NCBI GenBank assembly: GCA_964502465.1
Contig: CAZCWX010000575.1
Coordinates: 1 to 5,621 of the forward strand
Source: CAZCWX01 sp964502465
GTDB lineage: Bacteria; Desulfobacterota; Binatia; Bin18
DNA: 5,621 bases
Direction: 5' to 3'
The notes under the pieces were generated by a model that worked only from the letters and a program-made list of their open reading frames with translations, was not told the DNA's origin and searched no databases. Made by a program: the position numbers and the translations under genes. Of the stretch, positions 4,007 to 5,621 are shown piece after piece. The first letter of the stretch is position 1. Every line of letters starts with the position of its first letter.

Positions 4007-5218
4007 CTACGACTTCTGACTCTGGAAGGTCACTACAGCGAACACGCCCGCTCCGAGCAGTGCCACTCCACCAGCGCACAGATACATCACGGTAAAGTTG
4101 CTATGCTCGAGGAGGAAGCCTAAGCCGATCGCACTGAGACCAACGCCCACATCGAAGGCGCCCATCAACGTTGCGAGTGCAGGCCCGCGATCGCGCAAGG
4201 TGGATTGGTCGACAACCAAAGCCATGAGAGCGGGCTGTACGCCACCAAAGCCCAGCCCTTGAAGCACAGCCGCCCACAGTAACCCGTACATTGAAGTGCT
4301 CAGTGCGAGGATGACCATTGCGACAGCAAGGAGCACCATGCCAGGAATGATAATGGCCGCACGGCCGAAGCGGTCAGACGCGCGTCCGGCGAGTGGGCGT
4401 GAAACAAGCACAACGATCGAATACACGGTAAAGAATACGCCGGGGTTCCCAAGCTGATGGGCCTGCACGAACAAAGGCAGAAAGGAGACGATCGAGCCAA
4501 AGGAGATGGTCATGCACATGGCGACGAAGCCAGGAAATAAGGCTGCCCGGCTGAAGAGCGGTGGACGCTCTGCCCCGGCTAGTCCGTGCCCATGGGGGCG
4601 GGTTGGCTCGTGCAAGAACTGAACAATGATAAGGCTTGCCAGTGCCAGGGAGGCAGAGAGGGTAAAGAGACCAGTGAACCCAATTGGCCCGATCAAAGCT
4701 GCGCCCAAAGCCGGGCCCAGTGACATAGCCAACATCATAGCCATGCCGTAATAGCCCATCCCCTCTCCGCGCCGGGCTGGGGGACAGAAATCTGCTGCCA
4801 GCACACTGCCGGCAGTGGTAAACACGGCGATACCGATACCGTGGAAGAAACGCAACGCCAGCATCATCGCTACTGAGCCCGCTTGCGTATAAAGAACTGG
4901 CGCGATGCAGTAAATCAACGAACCAAGGCTGAGCCCGGCCTTGCGGCTCCAGCTATCGACGAGCCGCCCGGAACTTGGCCTCGCCAGTACGGCCGAGATG
5001 GCGAACGCTCCCATGATGAACCCGACCTGCGATTTGTCGCCCTTCAGTTCCTCGACCACAAAGACCGGCAAGACGGCAAACAGTAAAAACATGCTGCTCG
5101 AGAACAAGAAATTGCTCAGGCACAGGAGCAGGAAGTCGCGGGTGAACAGGGTATCCGGCACCGGTTGGGTCGGCAGCGGGGCGGATTGGACAGCAAGTGA
5201 TTGTGCAGGATCAGACAC
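4007..5218 (-). CDS. MFS transporter, DHA1-type drug/sugar efflux-like (403 aa)
   Basis: An inner-membrane secondary transporter of the major facilitator superfamily, of usual length for a 12-helix member. After a 26-residue Pro/Gln-rich cytoplasmic N-terminus come two sets of about six hydrophobic helices joined by a central loop near residues 203-226. The loop 2-3 motif A is GRLVDSWSRK (84-93), and its repeat in loop 8-9 is GRASDRFGR (278-286), nearly ideal. SLGPALGA (166-173) in helix 5 fits motif C (GPxxG), a mark of proton-driven exporters. RRGEGMGYYGM (149-159) also suits DHA1-type carriers. The substrate cannot be read from sequence. The start is GTG 5218 without a clear ribosome site; no in-frame ATG lies nearby, so the exact N-terminus is uncertain. 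The TPR gene diverges across a 107-base gap. The downstream 58-aa ORF and DUF1329 gene share the strand. Confidence 0.92.
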   Translation of the reverse strand: MSDPAQSLAVQSAPLPTQPVPDTLFTRDFLLLCLSNFLFSSSMFLLFAVLPVFVVEELKGDKSQVGFIMGAFAISAVLARPSSGRLVDSWSRKAGLSLGSLIYCIAPVLYTQAGSVAMMLALRFFHGIGIAVFTTAGSVLAADFCPPARRGEGMGYYGMAMMLAMSLGPALGAALIGPIGFTGLFTLSASLALASLIIVQFLHEPTRPHGHGLAGAERPPLFSRAALFPGFVAMCMTISFGSIVSFLPLFVQAHQLGNPGVFFTVYSIVVLVSRPLAGRASDRFGRAAIIIPGMVLLAVAMVILALSTSMYGLLWAAVLQGLGFGGVQPALMALVVDQSTLRDRGPALATLMGAFDVGVGLSAIGLGFLLEHSNFTVMYLCAGGVALLGAGVFAVVTFQSQKS

Positions 5219-5325
5219 GGCGACAAAGTCTATCGGGGACCTGCCTGTGAAACAAGGTGAGTTTGGGGTCGCGGAATGCGGGGGAGAGAATACCGAGATT
5301 GACAGGCAACCGTGGGAGCGGCGTA
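5219..5325. promoter_or_regulatory. Divergent promoter region between MFS and TPR genes
   Basis: Both genes read outward from this 107-base gap, so promoters for both strands are expected. No strong -35/-10 pair was found for either. TTGACA at 5299-5304 would, at 17-base spacing, put its -10 over the TPR start codon and is not compatible with ATG 5326. The TPR ribosome site GGGAG (5314-5318) is clear. Confidence 0.4.
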
Positions 5326-5621
5326 ATGAAGAACATGAAAATAGGACGTTTCTCCTTTATTGCTTTTTTTCTCGTTCCCTTTTCTTTCTGGGTAAACGCT
5401 GCAGTCGCTCAAGACTTTATGGCTAAAGGGCGGGACTTGGAAGCCCGCACCCTCTATGGTCCTGCCATTGCCGAGTATCAGCGTGCCATTAAAGAAGATC
5501 CCGCTAACGCAGACGAAGCGCACTACCGCATTGGTATGCTGTCAAACAAACTGGGGAATACAGAAGGGGCGGCGAAGGAATTCCAAGCGGCTCTGCAGGC
5601 CAATCCACACCATACAGAAGC
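5326..5621 (+). CDS. Secreted TPR-repeat protein, N-terminal part (cut by window end)
   Basis: Ninety-eight codons are visible and the frame is open at the edge. GGGAG (5314-5318) lies 7 bases before ATG 5326; an in-frame ATG at 5335 is a weaker option. Residues 1-28 form a Sec signal peptide with Lys and Arg at the front, an aromatic-rich core and a cleavage site after AVA, so the protein should be periplasmic or outer-membrane associated. Two canonical 34-residue tetratricopeptide repeats follow. The first is 28-61, with Gly35, Ala47, Tyr51, Ala54 and Pro59 at consensus positions. The second is 63-96, with Gly70, Ala82, Phe86, Ala89 and Pro94. TPRs mediate protein-protein contacts, for example in envelope assembly or secretion complexes. 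The total length and partner are unknown. It is divergent from the MFS gene. Confidence 0.88.
   Translation, partial: MKNMKIGRFSFIAFFLVPFSFWVNAAVAQDFMAKGRDLEARTLYGPAIAEYQRAIKEDPANADEAHYRIGMLSNKLGNTEGAAKEFQAALQANPHHTE

Noticed and set aside
5299..5327. TTGACA-17-CGTAAT promoter-like match
   Set aside because: Its -10 would overlap the TPR start codon, so transcription would begin after the ATG that has a good ribosome site.
4941..5426. Plus-strand frame of 161 codons
   Set aside because: Antisense to the MFS N-terminal part and out of frame with the TPR gene; composition is shadow-like.

Overview
The window looks like chromosomal DNA of a Gram-negative bacterium with moderate GC. The evidence is an alanine-zipper lipoprotein resembling Lpp/OprI, a secreted DUF1329 protein, several Sec signal peptides and a CaiB/BaiF CoA-transferase. 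This mix is familiar from proteobacteria and from uncultured delta-like lineages (Desulfobacterota, Binatota, Tectomicrobia). The lineage is an inference; nothing here fixes it. No rRNA, tRNA, insertion sequence or CRISPR array was seen.

Layout, left to right. Bases 1-153 (+) are the last 50 codons of a CaiB/BaiF family (class III) CoA-transferase. A near-consensus promoter (185-213) then leads into a 128-residue membrane-anchored protein of unknown function (231-617, +). Three very small single-span membrane proteins follow on the same strand: 64 residues (762-956), 34 residues (1038-1142) and 37 residues (1208-1321). Each has a clear Shine-Dalgarno sequence, and two of the three spacers around them contain strong hairpins. 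Bases 1322-1885 contain no convincing gene but a series of stem-loops (1364-1695), then an AT-rich promoter region with inverted repeats. This leads to an 88-residue lipoprotein with six alanine-rich heptads and a C-terminal Arg-Lys (1886-2152, +).

The rest of the window is mainly on the minus strand. A DUF1329 periplasmic protein (2227-3576) converges on the lipoprotein gene, and a hairpin lies in the 74-base gap between them. Upstream of it is a 58-residue ORF with a GN..S.IYH.PGCPNY...NC signature (3663-3839). It resembles small Ada/'sunset'-type putative metal-binding domains and may be the remnant of a longer gene. A 12-helix MFS transporter (4007-5218) follows. Divergent from it, the start of a secreted TPR protein (5326 onward, +) runs off the window edge.

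How the genes work together: the shared theme is the cell envelope (lipoprotein, periplasmic DUF1329, MFS exporter, secreted TPR protein, small membrane proteins). There is no metabolic pathway that can be reconstructed from the window alone. The most likely undescribed item is the row of three membrane microproteins with structured spacers. Next are the 58-residue ORF on the minus strand and the hairpin-rich stretch before the lipoprotein gene.
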